Assembly: GCA_030272155.1 (NCBI GenBank)
Contig: CP126198.1
Location: 4,216,001-4,280,000 of the forward strand
DNA: 64,000 bases
From: Tetradesmus obliquus
Lineage: Eukaryota; Chlorophyta; Chlorophyceae; Sphaeropleales; Scenedesmaceae
Direction: 5' to 3'
Made by a program: the position numbers and the translations under genes. Within the stretch, counting starts at the first letter, position 1, and every line of letters begins with the position of its first letter. The notes beneath the pieces were generated by a model. It was given only the letters and a program-made list of their open reading frames with translations. It searched no databases and had not been told where the DNA came from. Positions 34,701 through 47,986 of the stretch are shown one piece after another.

Positions 34701-37700
34701 TTGATCGGCGGCAGCGGTCAGGCACCTGCTTCAGCGTGCCAGGCTTACCTGAGCTGCACCCTCCTTGGCTGCCGCCGCTAGGCTTACAGCACGGCGTGCA
34801 AGGTCAGCTTGCTGCTGCTGCAGCTCTGCGCGAAGCGCATCAAGCTCGGCCTCAGCCTGAGCAGCAGCACAATAAACACACAGTGTGAGTAACAAGTTGA
34901 TAACAATAAGCAAGGACCTGACCTGACCGCAGCTGGCGCTGTGCTAAGGCATCACAATTGCACCCACAACGCCTATCATGCAGTGCCAACTGAGGTGCTA
35001 CATCTGTGCTGACACAGCAGTCAGGCCACGCGCTCTAGTACAAATCAGCCAGGCTGCCCTGCCCTGCCTCACTTGGCCTAGGGCCTCCTCGCGCTGCTCC
35101 AGCTGGGCCAGCAGGGACTGGATGGCCGCCCGCTGCTCTTGCAGAGCAGCAGACTCGCGTGTGACACTGTTGCGGGCAGCCTGCACCACACAGGCAGGCA
35201 ACACAAAGGTAGTCGCACCGCTGGCGATGATTGTGGGCAAACGCTGCAAAGGTCACACAGTCGAATCTTGGTCAAGCGATGCAAATACGCAGCCCAGTGT
35301 CTGTGCCATCTGGAAATTTTCAGCAAGCCAACTCACCTGTGCTGCCTGTGTTTCAGCATTGCCCCGTATCCGAGCACCATCAGCCTCCGCCTGCAGCAGC
35401 ACCAGCTGCTGCTTTGCTGCATCAACCTCAGCGCGCGCCTGCAGACACATGTGGCAGCATGGGCAGCACCGCCAGGCAACATTTGTCAGGCCCAGCCTGT
35501 AAGCACAAGTTCAGCCAACTCTGAAGTGTATGCCAGTACCGCAGGTTGCGCAAGCACAAACGATGCATCGTCATATGTCACAATGAGCTAATCTTAATCA
35601 TGTCAAGCATCAGCTTGCTGGCAGCACACCTTGTCCCGCTCAGCCATTGCCGCGGCTGCCGCCTCACGCGCTTCGCCCAGCGCCTCCTCAGCCGCCGCCT
35701 CCAGCTGCTCAATGGTGGCCTGCTGCTGAGACAGCTGCGCCTGCCACGACTCGCAGCGCGACTGCTCCACAGACAGGCGCCCCTGGTCGCTGCGCAGCTG
35801 CTCCTGCAGCTGCATGGCACAACAGCGCCCAGCAGCATTGGAAACGCAGGCAGCAAAGAAGTTGAGTCGTACATCCTCCCACACTAGCAGTAGTATTCAT
35901 ACCAGAAACAGCATCCAGGCGCCATGTCGTGCTGCAACAGTGTAGACAAGTCATCCTGGTGCTGTTGTGACAAGCCGCGCACCTTCTCCAGCTGCTGGCG
36001 TTGCGCAGCAAGCGCCCGCTCCGCGTCAGCTGCTGCTGCTTGTGTGCTTGCTGCCCTGTCACGAGCCGAGGCAGCTGCCGTGCGTGCGGCCTGCTCAGCC
36101 GCTGCCACTGCTGTCTCCCTCTTGCTCAGCTCTGCCTGTGCCCTGCCCAGCTCCGCCTGCGCTGCCTCCAGCAGCTTGGCCTTCAGCTCCAGCTCAGCTG
36201 CTGCCTTCACCTCAGCCAGCTCCATGTCACTGTGCAGCTTGGTGCTGCAGGAGCACACAGATACATGCAGCGTTCAAGCACAGGCAGCACAGCCATCTTG
36301 CATTGACATTCCTGGCAGGGTTTTGAACATAGTGCAGGCATGCCAGGCAGCTATGCGTCACATTATCAGCTGCAGCAGATATTGCTCTACTCCAAATGTG
36401 GAATTGTCAGCGGTTGTTACATTTTACTTGCCCATGTGGCATGCAGCGCAACCTGATGTCCGTCAACAGCAGTGGCTGCATGTCTGCCTGCTGCTACACG
36501 TGACACACAGATCAGCTGCCGCAGCCGCTGCTCACCGCTCTTGAGCCAGCGCATTAGTCATGCTGCTGCTGCTTGCCGCCAGGTCAGCCACCAGGCGCTC
36601 CTGGCGTGACGCCAGCTCAGCAGCGCGCTCCTCCAGGTCAGACATGCCGCGCGTCAACAGCTCAGACACCTGACACCACCACGACAATCAGGGAGAAACC
36701 GCAGCATGTAGTATTAGAAAAGACACAGGAAGCAATCATGATAGGCCGACAGAAAGGGCTGTGCTGCATCAAGTCGGTCAGCGAGCTGCTGCTTCTGGTA
36801 AGTACGCACATACACGGTATGCACAGCCCTGCAGCGTCAAGCATACAGGTCTCATGGGAAGCTCCAGCCCGCACCTGCTTCTGGTGCCCCTCCAGCCGCG
36901 CGCGCACCGCCCCCTCCAGCACCTCCAGCTGCTGCAGCGCCGCGCCCTGCGCAGCCACCAGCTGCGCCTGCAGCCCGGCCAGCTGGCCCTGCCGCGCCTC
37001 CAGCGCCGCCTCCCTGCGCGCCAGCTCAGCTGCTGCTGCAGCCTGCTGCTCCCGCATGGCAGCAGCTGAGGCGAGCGCAGCCTCTGCCTCCTCGCGCTCC
37101 TCTGCCAGCTGCTGGCTGATGCGCTCCAGCTCGGCGCGCTCCGCATCCTGCGCAGCGCAGCGTAACACAAAACAGTATTATCTCAATGCGGGTGTGGGGC
37201 GATGGCAGCATAAGCGCCAGGTATATATCTATGTAAGTGCAGGCAGCAAAAGTTGCATGTTGCATGATGCAGCACACATGTGATGAGAATACCAGGTGAC
37301 CCTGTCACGCACTCCAACATATGTATGTAAGCTGGCTCATCACAGCAGAGCAGCAGCCCTCTCCCATGCGGTATTGCCTTCTACTCACCAGTGCTGCCCT
37401 GTGTGCTGCCAGGTTGCTCTGTGCCAGCTCCAGGTCTGCTGCCTGCTTGCGCGTGGACAGCTGCAGCTCCAGCTGCGCCTCACGCAGCTTGGCTTCACCT
37501 GAGAGCATGATGCAGCAGCAGCAGGTGGCGGGTTGCAGGTGATTGGCGGAATGACGTTGACGGAAGCTGAGATTCTAACCATATGATAGCACCACCATGT
37601 GAGGAACGGGACAAGGCAGCATGAGATGTGATGACGGCTTACAGCAGTAGCGTGCCAGAAGCTTGACCACGTACCTGCGCATTGCAACCTACTGCCTGTC

Positions 37701-40700
37701 GCCTACCTTCTGTTACGGCCTCCATGCGAGCCGACAAAGACGCTTGCTGTTGCTCCAGTGCCGCCCGCTGAGTGGCCAGCTCCTGCTTGCTGCTGCTGGC
37801 TTCTGCTGCTGTGGATGCCCGCAGGGCCTCAACCTCAGACTGCAGGCGGGCTCGCTCAGACAGCAGCTCCTGCAAGCACACAGGCGAGGGTCAGCAGTGT
37901 CGCCAGTGCTGGCTGCTGAGCTGGCATCCACAGCGCTTGCATATGCGACCTGGAAACATCTTTGACAAACCTAGGGGTGTGGTGCGCCGCTGTGGCATGC
38001 TGGACAGCAGCATGGGTTTGCAATGATCAGCAGAGTTAGTCAGCTACCAGCAGCACAGTGCAAGGCATGTGCACAGCGGGCGACTACAGCAAGCAACCGC
38101 CGCACCTCTGCCTCCCGCTGCGTCAGCTGTGCAGTGGCTGTCATCTCCTCACGCTGCTGCAGCAGCAGCTGCTCCCTTTGCGCCACCGCAGCCTCCCTGC
38201 CCTCCACCTCCTTTGCTGCTGCCTCAAGCTGTGCAGCCCGCTGCTCCAGTGCTGCTGACCGCGCTGCCAGCTCACTGTCCTTGGCGCCCAGCTCGTCAAG
38301 TGCTGTGACCTGGTCGCCACGCCACGCTGCCAGCGTCTGCTGGTCGGCGGCGATGCTGCGCTGCTGCTCAGCCACCCAGGCCTTGTCTGACTCCAGCCGC
38401 TCCTGTGCAGCCTCAAGCTTGGCCTGCGCCGACTCTAGCTGGGACATGCCGTGAGCCAGGGATTGCTCCTGCAAAAGTGGCAAGATGCGGTACCATGTTA
38501 TTCAGAGGATCTCGTTGTCTTCTAACTGAAGGGTTAGAGAACAGAGCGCCAAGCGCGTCCTTTGGTGACCTGTGCAGCCTGAAGATAGGCAGGAGAGGTA
38601 CAAGTGCGCTAAATCACGTGCGCCGTCAGCCAACGCAGCAAACACAATGCATGGGTGTCCAACCCACAGTCACAGCGCAGGCGGCATGTGACCCCGCCTA
38701 CCTTGAGCCGTGCCTCTGCCTCGCGTGCTGCCAGCTCCACCTCCAGCTTGGCCAGCCGCTCAGCCTGGCCCAGCCTGGACTGCAGCGACGCCAGCTCAGC
38801 AGACACACTGCACGGCAGACGCAGACATGAAACAAGCACACACACGCAGGAGGTATTTCAAGTGCAGTTGTTTTGCAACATCAGGGAGGCAAAGTGTGCG
38901 CTGGGCGCATGGCAGCAGCAGCTCTGCAACTGTCGATACTGCAGCATATGGCACATATGTGTGCCTATAAGATTTTTCTCTCACTCTTGGCCAGCATCTG
39001 CATGCTGTTGCTGCTGCTGCTCACCGTGCGCCTTCTGCAGCCAGCTCGGCCTCCTTCTGTGCAGCAGCTGCAGCACGTGCACGCACATCCTCCTCCTGGG
39101 CAGACAGCTGCACTGCACGCGCCCGCAGCATCTGGCGCTCCTCGGCTAGCTGTTCCAGCTCAGTTGAGGCCTTGCCAATCATGCCAGCCTGCGCCTCAAC
39201 CTGCAGGCAGGGCACCACCGCAGGTTGTGTCAGCGCTGATAATGCCACCACTGATGCGACAGTTGGTGCAACCCATAAACAACACCACCCTGGACAATTC
39301 ATGTGCTTCACAGCAAAATACGGACATTAACTCAGTCAGCATGCAGCGCCATGCTGCTGTGCTATACATGTTTGCAAGTATGCTCCCGGCATCCCAGCTT
39401 GCCCACCTCGGCAGTCTTTGCAGCCAGCTGTGAGCGCAGCTCCTGCAGCTCCTCCTGTGCCTGCTGCACGGCTGCCTCCCGCTCAGACACAGCCTGCAGC
39501 CGCAAAGATGCTTCCGTCATCTTCTCAGCAGCCGCTGCCGCTGCAGCCTCTGCTGCTGCAGCCGCGCGGTCTGTTGCTGCCTGCTCTGCCGCCAGGCGGG
39601 CCTGCGCTGCTGCCAGCTCCTGGCTGCCTGATGATAGGCGGGCGTCTGTGGACTCCAGGGACTGGCGCTTCTCCTGCAGCAGCAGCAGCAGCAGCAGTGC
39701 GAGGTTTTGTAAGGGTTCGTGCATGTCATGCCCACACACGTAAGCACTACAGACCTGTATATCAACCTGGCTGCAGGCGCGGGGCACTCATGGATGTGGA
39801 ACACGATGTGCAGCAACAGCCGTACAGCCACCGTATAGCCAGCCGTATAGCCACCCTGAGCAGCAGTAGGTAGGCAGTTGACGTGCTGACATGCACATAG
39901 AGAGACAGGCGTGCGATGCACAGCGTTCAACAGCACATAGAACCACTCAGTCTCCATGAGGTCCAACCAATGCAGGCCCCCGCTTTCACCCTCCCACACA
40001 GCAGCAAGCAACACAGGGACCACACTGGTTTGCGTGTGCAGTCCGCCCATCTGCCACACCAAACACACCTCCAGCTGCGCAGCCATGCGCTCCAGCTGCT
40101 CACGCTCCCTGCCCAGCTCCCTGCTGAGCTCCTCCAGCTGCCGCTCCTGCTCAGCCAGGCCAGAGCCCTGGCCAGCCAGCGCGGCAGCCTGCGCCTCCAG
40201 CGCCTCAGCCTGCGAATTGAGCGAGGCCTCGCTGCTGGAGGCGCGCGCAGCAGCCAGCTCCAGACTCATGGACCAGCGCTGCAGCACAAACAGCAGCAGT
40301 CGACAGGAGTGGGGTGCGCAGGCGCACCTATTATAATCTCAAACAGCAGCGTTGTGTGGCGCTACCAGTGCCATGCTGACAACCTGCCCCAAAATGCCGC
40401 AAAATGTAGCCTCTGGTGCCGATGCCTCAGGCCCTTGCCCACCTGCAGTGCGCTCTCTCGCTCCAGCAGTGCTGCCCTCCGCGCCTCACATGCTGCTGCC
40501 AAGCCCTCTCCAGACAGGGAGGGGTCCATCAGGCCAGCAGCGCCACCCATGCTGGCCGCGCCGCCATGCCTCCAGCTACCGCCCATGCTGCTGCGCTCAT
40601 GCATGTGCGGCAGCCTCTCCTGCAGAGGTAACAACAGAGGGACAGCAGCAGCTCGTCGGTCACACGTCGGGCGTAATTATTCAGGCATTGTCTGATCCCC

Positions 40701-42133
40701 TTCAGGTGTGAAGTGTGATGTTTTTCTACCCAGTCTGCACAACAGGCGCACAACGCAAGCAGGCCAACAGCTGCTAGTGCGCATCCTGCAGCATACAACC
40801 TCACCATGCCAACGATTGCTGAGGCTGCTGCTGCCCCTGCCACGTCGCCGCTCTTCAGGGCTGCTGCACTGGCCTGCAGCAGCTGCCAGCTGTCCTGCAG
40901 CTGGCCCTCGCGGGCATCCAGCGCAGCTTCCACACCGGCCAGGGCCCTGCAGCACCGCGACAATAGGTGCAGGGGCAGCGCAGCACGTCAATCCACATCA
41001 GCACCACAGCTGATCATTGCAGCACTGTGTGCGGCCAGTGTAACACCAAGCACCAAGCGCACAGCTCACAAGAACCAATCATGCTGCTGACATCGACATA
41101 TTTCCCACCCACAAAAGGCGCACCTGCGTGCTGCCTCGTTGTTGCGCCGCTGGCGCTCCAGCTCCTGCGCCTTCTCTGCTGCTGCTGACCTGTCGGCCTC
41201 AAGCTGCTTGACAGCCGCTGCCAAAGCCTCCTGCTCATGCGCAAGCTGCTGCTGCTGTTGGCCAGACACATCTGCAGCACGCGCCAGGGCCCGCTCCTGC
41301 CCTGCAACGTCAGACTCGCGCTGCTTCAACGCCTGCAGCAGGAAGGCACACCCACGTCACACAGTGAACAGGTGGAGATGAGCTCGAGGCACTCTTGCAA
41401 AATAGCTTGCAGGTGCATACAAGGTGCCGGAACATCCTACAAAGTCGTGCAGACATCAGCAAGCGCATCGCAAGAAAACCCAGCAGCCTCAAGGCAGTCA
41501 AGCTACATTCGAAGCCCTCATCGCCCCAGCAGGCATCGCAGCACTGCCCGCCCACCTGCATGGCTGCAGCCACCTCTGCCGCCTGCCTGTCCATCTCGCG
41601 GCGCGTCGCCTCCAGCGCCGCCTCCAGCCCAGCCAGGCGCGCCTCCTTGCTGCCCAGCTTCTCACGCTCCAGCCGCACCTCCTCACGCAGCTGCTCAGCG
41701 TTGTGGAGCTGCACAAGCACATGCACGTGCAGAGGTGGTTACAGCACCACATGAATGTGGCGTTGAAGTTGTGCCGAAGAATACGTACAATTAGCAGATG
41801 CTCGCACAACAATCACATCGTGCTTGTCAGTCGGCAAGCAGCCCACTGCAATGTTGCAGCATGCAGCAGCCAACAGCGCTGAGGATATGCGCGTATGCAG
41901 CTTGCATGCATGGAACGCAACTGTCCTGTGGCGGCTCGCATCCCTCACCTCTTTGGCTGCACGCGCCTCAATGTGCGCCATCTCCCGCCGTACGCTCTCC
42001 ACGTTGCCCTTCTCCTCAGCCAGGTGTGCGCGCAGCTCGCCCATCTCCCTGCCCCTGCTGGCCAGGTCGGCGTCCTTGCCGCGCAGCTCACCCTCCCATC
42101 GCACCAGCTGCGCCTCACGCTCAGACAGCTCCT

Positions 42134-42168
<35 letters not shown>

Positions 42169-45100
42169 CATTGTGAGGACATCAAGCTATGGCAAAGTAT
42201 GGGTGCTGCAGGATGCAACAAGGCATGCAGGAGGCAGCAAGGCATGCAAGGCTTGCAAAAGTGGAGAAGCATGCGTATAGCAGCAAAGATATGGTGGCAG
42301 GTAGGGCAGAAAATGTCACCCACCTTGCGGGTGCGTGCCTCGTGGCTTTCCAGTTCGCGCCGCCTGTCCTCGGCAGCTGCCACTGCAGCACCAGACGCCT
42401 GCTCCCTGGCGGCAGCCTCAGCCTCCCTGCACGCCAGGATGCAAATTATATCGCAACAACCTCCTGAGCATTCTGCCATCTTACACGTGCAGCCGCACCA
42501 GCCGAGTGCAGCCTGCATCCAGCACAAATGTGTCCACACCCGCAGTACCAGCTGGGTCTGGGTCTGGCATGCCTGCAACAGAATCAGCGGCAGCACTTCA
42601 TGCATCACCACCAGCTTCTCACCTGCGGGACAAGGCTGCACGGGTGGATGACCGCAGCTCCTCCAGCTCTGCTGCGCGCCTGTCAAGGCGGTGCTGCAGC
42701 TCTGACAGGGCAGCCTCCCGCTCCTGCGCCATACAAGCACCACAACGACAGCTCGATGCAAGGCATACAACCAGCGCTGCGGTACATCTCGGCTTGCTGC
42801 TGCAGCACACCCACAATGTCAACGCATCAAAAATAATTGCAAACCGTGCCTCGTGGCTGCCCTGCAGGACAATGTTGTCCTGCAGCCAACCAGCAGCTCA
42901 TTGACCCACAGCGCACCTTGATCTGGCGCTGTGCCTCCTCCTTCACCTCTTTCCTCCATGCATTGAAGGACTCGCGCTCCCGCTCCAGCGTGGCAGCCTG
43001 TTTCTGGAGAGCAGCGCGCTCACCAGCCAGCTCAGCAGCCTGGCCAGCTGCGTGCTGTGCCTCGGCCTGAATCTCGCGCTGCAACTGTGCTCGCAGCTCG
43101 CTGACCTCCTGCTCACGTGCAGCCAACTCTGACTCCACGCCTTGCAGCCTGCAAACAAACACGTGCACAGTTGCAGGGACAACATGTGGATTGGGGCGGC
43201 AAACACAGTGGTTCAATGAGCCGCAGCTGCTGTGGCAATGGCTGCCGCCTGCATGTGTTTAGCGCTTCTGCTACAGTGACTGACACACGTCAGACAGCAG
43301 CAGTGCAGAACACCACACGCGGCTTACACTTTGTAGTCCTGGGATGTGAAGAGCGCATGTACAAAGACGTCGCCGCCTGCCAAACCACCTGCCACATGCC
43401 CCCAACCTTTTCCAACACCCAGTTTGTCAGCGCGCCCACCTGTCTTCCTCATCTCCCAGCTCCTTGCGGCGTGCCTCCAGCTGCGCCTCCAGCTCCTGGC
43501 AGCCCTCCTGCCAGGCCTTGAGGCGCTCCTCCTGCTTGGCCAGCAGCGCGTCCAGCTCAGCCTGCTGCGCTGCATGCGAGGATGCCAGCGCAGCCTCACG
43601 CTGTGACAGTGCATCAGACTCCATCTGGCAGGCAAGGCACAGCAGCAGAGCAGAGCATGAGGTCAACGGGAACAAGAGAATGCCTTGAGCCTGCCTCTGC
43701 AGCAGCATCGGCAGGCACATTAAACTGCAACGCCTGGCAACACCTGCTGCCAAACTGTCGTGCTTGCGCTGGCATCACTCAGCCGCCATGCAGCTCAACA
43801 CTTTTGGCTAGCATCGTCGTGGCTCACCCGCTGCAGCTTCTCCCACTCCGCCTTGTCGTCAGACATCTGAGTCAGCAGCAGCTCCCGCTGCTGCACCAGC
43901 GCCATCACCTCAGCAGTAAGCTCATCGTAGCGCCGCCGCAACTTCATCACCTGCACTCAATGCAGCATGTGTTTATCGGTTAGCTGTGGTTTGATGGGAA
44001 CAGCAAAGCACGCCCAACAAACAGCAAAAACTGCGACGCTACACCTATTGGTTTTGCCAGCTGTTGCATGAACCACACAGCCTGCAGCTACCACGCACGC
44101 AAGGTGCCCCACCCTGCTTGTCTGCTCTCTTCTAAATGCACTAAGGCTCCGATTGGCTGTCTGTGTAGCAGCTGTCCTGCTTACCTCAGCATGCCCTGTC
44201 TCCAGTGCCTGCTGTGCTGCTGCATCCGCCTCCTCTGCCTCTGCTTGAGCTGTTGCCCTGTTGGCATGCAGCCGGTCGATGTCCTCCTCGCATGCAGCGA
44301 TCTGCAGCCAGCACATCCCAGCGTGTCAGTGCCGCCAGCGCCTACGGCAAACTTGCACCAACGCTGCACTTGGCTTGCTGCAATTTCTGCAGCACACGCT
44401 GCCGGTGCACCACCCACTTCAAACATACCGCTGTTGCACATGCACACCCACGCACACGTGATAGCACCAGCGCGCACTTACCTCCCGCTGCAGCTCTGCC
44501 AATCGCTCGCTGCCGGTCATGTAGTCAGCCTCAGCCTCCCGCAGCTGCTTGCCCAGCTGCCTGCTGCTGCTTTCCAGACGTGCCAGCTCAACCTGTGCTG
44601 CCATGCGCGCCCCTTGCTGCTCCTGCTGTGCAGCTGACAGTGCAGCCTCGCGTTTGATGAGAGAAGCTTCGCGCTCCTGCAAGCACAACCCAGGACATGG
44701 TTCACAGCTCACCAACTGTGCATGTGCCATCAAGCAGAACAGCATGCATGCACACCACACCCTCACAACCAAGCCGCTGCCCAGCAGATATCAGTAACTG
44801 CAGGGACGCTGTTCTTGCAGGTGATGCCAAACAGAGCAGTTGCTGCAGTTGCAGGTGTGCTATGCGGTCTGCCGTCTCAGCAGCTGCAGCCGCCAGCCCA
44901 CCTGCAGCTCCTTGACTGCTGCTTCTCTGCGAGCCTCAAACGTGTTGAGCTGGTCGCTGAGCTTGGCTGCGTCAGCAGACAGGCTGGCCTGCAGCTCTTC
45001 CAGCTCAGCCTGCTTGGCCTGCAGCTCGCAGGTGCGCTCCTGCAGCGCTGCCTCAGCAGCATCAGCCGCAGACTCCCTGCCGCAGAGTGCAGCGTCACGA

Positions 45101-47029
45101 GCTGCGTGCTGGCTGGCTGCAGCCTGCAAAGCAGAGGTAGCCGGCAATGCAGGTTAGCATTGCAAAAGCAGTCTCACAGTCGGCGACGGTCTGTACACAA
45201 TCTGCTGTCCTGCATGTAGGTTCTGCTGCTGCAGGCAGCAATTATGGCAGGGGTGCACATGGGCACCTGAACAGAGTACACGGCAGACACACCTGCATCT
45301 CTGCCAGAGCCACCTCGCGCTCCCGGAAAGACGCCTCAGCACCAGCGACCTGCAGTCACATCCACAAACAGGCATTATCAAGTCACAAGCAATTGCACAA
45401 TGTGCGTGCTTGAGGTGCCGGTATAGAGCATGTAAAGGCTTTTCAGCACACCTCCCGCTATTTGGGGTGAATTCAACAGCAGCTGTGCTCCTGCTGCTGT
45501 GAAGCGTTGCTGAAGGTAAACCACACGCACAACATTGCACGGCCCGACAGCCAAACTGTGTTCCAGTCGCTTTGCAGCTGCTCACCCGCTGCTGGAACTC
45601 CTTTAGCTTTGCTGTGAGTTCGTCCTGCTGCTGCTTGAGCTCTGCTGTTTCCCTGTCCAGCTGCGCCTGGCGCTCTAAGGAAGCAGCCTTGATGGCATCA
45701 ATCTGCAGTGGCAGGAAAGGCATAGCTATGTGAGCTCAACTGCCAGCAGACAGAGCCAGACACAACTGAAGTGATGGCAACAATGCTAGGCGAAAATGGT
45801 TATGGCATGCGTGGTGCGACCTGTGTTTGGCTCACAGCAACCAGCGCAGCTGCACTCTGGAGACGCTTGGCATGTTGTGCATGGCTGATTGCTTCAGCTG
45901 CTGCTGCACAGTTGACTGGTAGCTGCTGGCCGAACCCAGAGTCAAGGCACGCCCGTCAATGAGAACCCGTACTAAGGCCATGCTTGCGCCCGCAACGTAC
46001 CACTGCTTTCTCCTTGTCAAGCTGTGCTTGCTGCTGATGCTGCTGCTGCTCCAGACCAGCTTTCTGTGCCAACAGCTCCTCATGCAGCTCTGCCTGGAAG
46101 TCAGCAGCCTGGCGGTCGCGCATTGTGGCCAGGTCATCGCGTTCCCTGCAGCATACACGCAGATATGTCACATGACTTGTGCGCAGCATGGCAGGAGCTG
46201 TGCCACTGCTGCAGCATCAACTGCTGCCATCATGACACACCCAAGATGACAATGTCTGCTGCAGTCACTGCGTTGAATTGTAATAGTTCACTTGCAGCCT
46301 GGCACTCAGCATTTCTGCTTTCCTGCTGCAGCAGCTGCTTGGCCATGTTTCACATGAACCAGCTGAACACCATCTCATACAGCTTAGACCCACCCTGCAA
46401 GAGGCAACGACGCACCAAGCACTTGATGCTGCGCACCTGTTAAGCTGCTGCAGTGCTCGCTTTGACCGCTGCACCTCTGCATTTAAGCGCTCCAGCTCCT
46501 CAGTTGCATCCAGTGCCGCCTTCTTGGCTGCTGCTGCAGTCACAGAGGCCAGCTCTGCATCGCGCCTGTCCCTGTTTGCCTCCTTGGTCAGCAGCTGAAT
46601 TTCTGCTTTGAGGCCTTCTACTTCTACTGTGTACTTTCTGCGAGTCTCCTCCACCTGTTTGAGCAGTGCTTTAGACGCCCGGCGCACCAGGTTGTTGCTG
46701 GCTTGCCTGGTGTCTGCTGCTGCCCTGCTGACGAGCGTGCTGCTTGCGCCATCCTCGCTGTCAGCATACCCCTGGTCGAGCAAGGCAGCAGCCTGCATGC
46801 AGAAGGCAGAGAAGATGTCCTGCATGTTTATGATGGCATGTGCCAGTGCATCTGCTGTATGCTGCCATGCACACCTACAGCCATCTGGCCCCTGCCTGCA
46901 CACAAGTACTGCTGGTGCAGTTCCAAGCACTGGAGCCGTCCTCACATTGAAGTTGTCACCCAACACCTTGAGCAGCGTTTCCAGTTCTGCATCCTTGGTA
47001 GCTGAAGCAGGCCTCTGACCAGGAGGCAT
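31710..47029 (-). CDS. Giant coiled-coil protein, 40 exons, ~2,351 aa
   Basis: Forty minus-strand exons join in phase with GT-AG introns into a 7,056-nt CDS. Almost the whole product is Glu/Gln/Ala/Leu/Arg-rich heptad-type sequence (for example RERQLEELSRELGREREQLE and LEAAAKEVEGREAAVAQREQ). A Ser/Gly/Ala-rich unstructured tail of about 120 residues ends TPGGGTTPR. No enzymatic domain, signal peptide or membrane segment is visible, so it is probably a structural or scaffolding protein. A basal-body or cytoskeletal role is only a guess. The start at 47029 (MPPGQRPAS) is preferred; an in-frame ATG at 47077 is possible. Exons: 46946-47029, 46437-46792, 46001-46145, 45586-45702, 45293-45349, 44902-45123, 44482-44676, 44185-44301, 43828-43950, 43440-43624, 42917-43148, 42623-42723, 42324-42426, 41949-42131, 41556-41708, 41124-41332, 40805-40946, 40443-40619, 40069-40278, 39407-39673, 39025-39200, 38702-38807, 38106-38468, 37707-37869, 37389-37498, 36875-37147, 36536-36669, 35983-36244, 35630-35809, 35337-35438, 35073-35180, 34749-34856, 34430-34549, 34094-34285, 33798-33923, 33533-33637, 33147-33293, 32706-33011, 32417-32547, 31710-32175. 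Confidence 0.85.
33477..33518. repeat. Intronic 16-bp duplication around a 10-bp A-rich insert
   Basis: ACCAGGTTGGGTCCTT occurs at 33477-33492 and 33503-33518, separated by CACCAAAAAA. It lies in the intron between coiled-coil exons 36 and 37. The structure matches the minimal A-tailed insertions in the satellite array. Confidence 0.8.
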
Positions 47030-47986
47030 GATGATGGTGCCCCACACGGGGACGAGGGCTACCGATGTTCCGACCACATCGATACCTTAGATATTGCAAA
47101 ATATTTGAAGCGATTACAGCTAACGTGGGTTGCTGTACGAAAGCAAGCAGTCGAAGTCAGCGATGCCACCTCGTGCCCACCAGGTTTGACGTTAATACAG
47201 TTGAATTTTTAAACTTTTGACAAAGTTTACCATTGTCGCAATCAGCAAACTTGGGTTTGTGAGTGGCAGTTACACATGACATGTCATGTCCCAGTTCCCA
47301 GTACCAGCTGGCCCTCAGACGCAGGCAAAAGGGCAGACGTGGCAGGCGTCTGCAACGATGCAACCATGAACATCTGACCGGTTTACTCAACCAGCCGGCG
47401 CGCCACAGCCATGAGCACTGGTGGCACTGCTGCGGACAGTGCAACAACAGCCTGATCAGCAAGCCACTGGCATGCATGGCATACCAGCTGGAGATGCTGC
47501 AGGAATGAGGGAGACTAGCAGCAGATTTCACCGCTTTCTTCCCTGAAAACATTTGACTAATTTTCTGGTCGCGCATGATGGTGCAATGTGTACTGCTACC
47601 TGATGGCCCGTAACATGTGCCGTACATGTGCGATGCATGTTGGACAGTATCCAACAGCTGCAGCTGTTTCACACTGTGACAGCTCAACAAGCTGTGGCTG
47701 AAGCCTTCGGCCTGCCACGCGGTGCAGACCAGTTGCTATGTAACATTATTAACTTGCAGGAATAGCCATGTGTTGCGTGCAACACTACTCTAGAAGCCCC
47801 ATGAGCTAGTGTGCTGTCTAAGTAGAACTACGTAGATGGACTTTGATCCTTTGGGCATGTTACTCTGAGTCTTAGGGTACATGTTCGTTGGTACGTAGGC
47901 AGGGCAGGCCATATTAACGGGCCTTCGTCCCCAAGTCCAGTATTCTTACACCAGCCCAGCTTGCCCAGCGCAAGACCATGACAGAG
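47030..47986. other. Intergenic region between coiled-coil gene and CFAP119-like gene
   Basis: This should contain the promoter of the coiled-coil gene (right side of its start) and the 3' end of the next minus-strand gene. A TTACA at 47946-47950 reads TGTAA on the minus strand, a candidate polyadenylation signal just after the stop at 47987. An AT-rich patch lies at 47085-47120. I see no further gene; the open frames here lack splice and codon support. Confidence 0.6.

Noticed and set aside
31720..47005. Plus-strand open frames antisense to the coiled-coil gene (for example 32644-33363, 34349-34888, 41824-42651)
   Set aside because: They are shadows of GC-rich minus-strand exons and introns, without consistent splice sites or phase.
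47157..47690. A 177-codon minus-strand frame between two genes
   Set aside because: No domain features, no splice continuity with neighbours, composition unlike adjacent exons.
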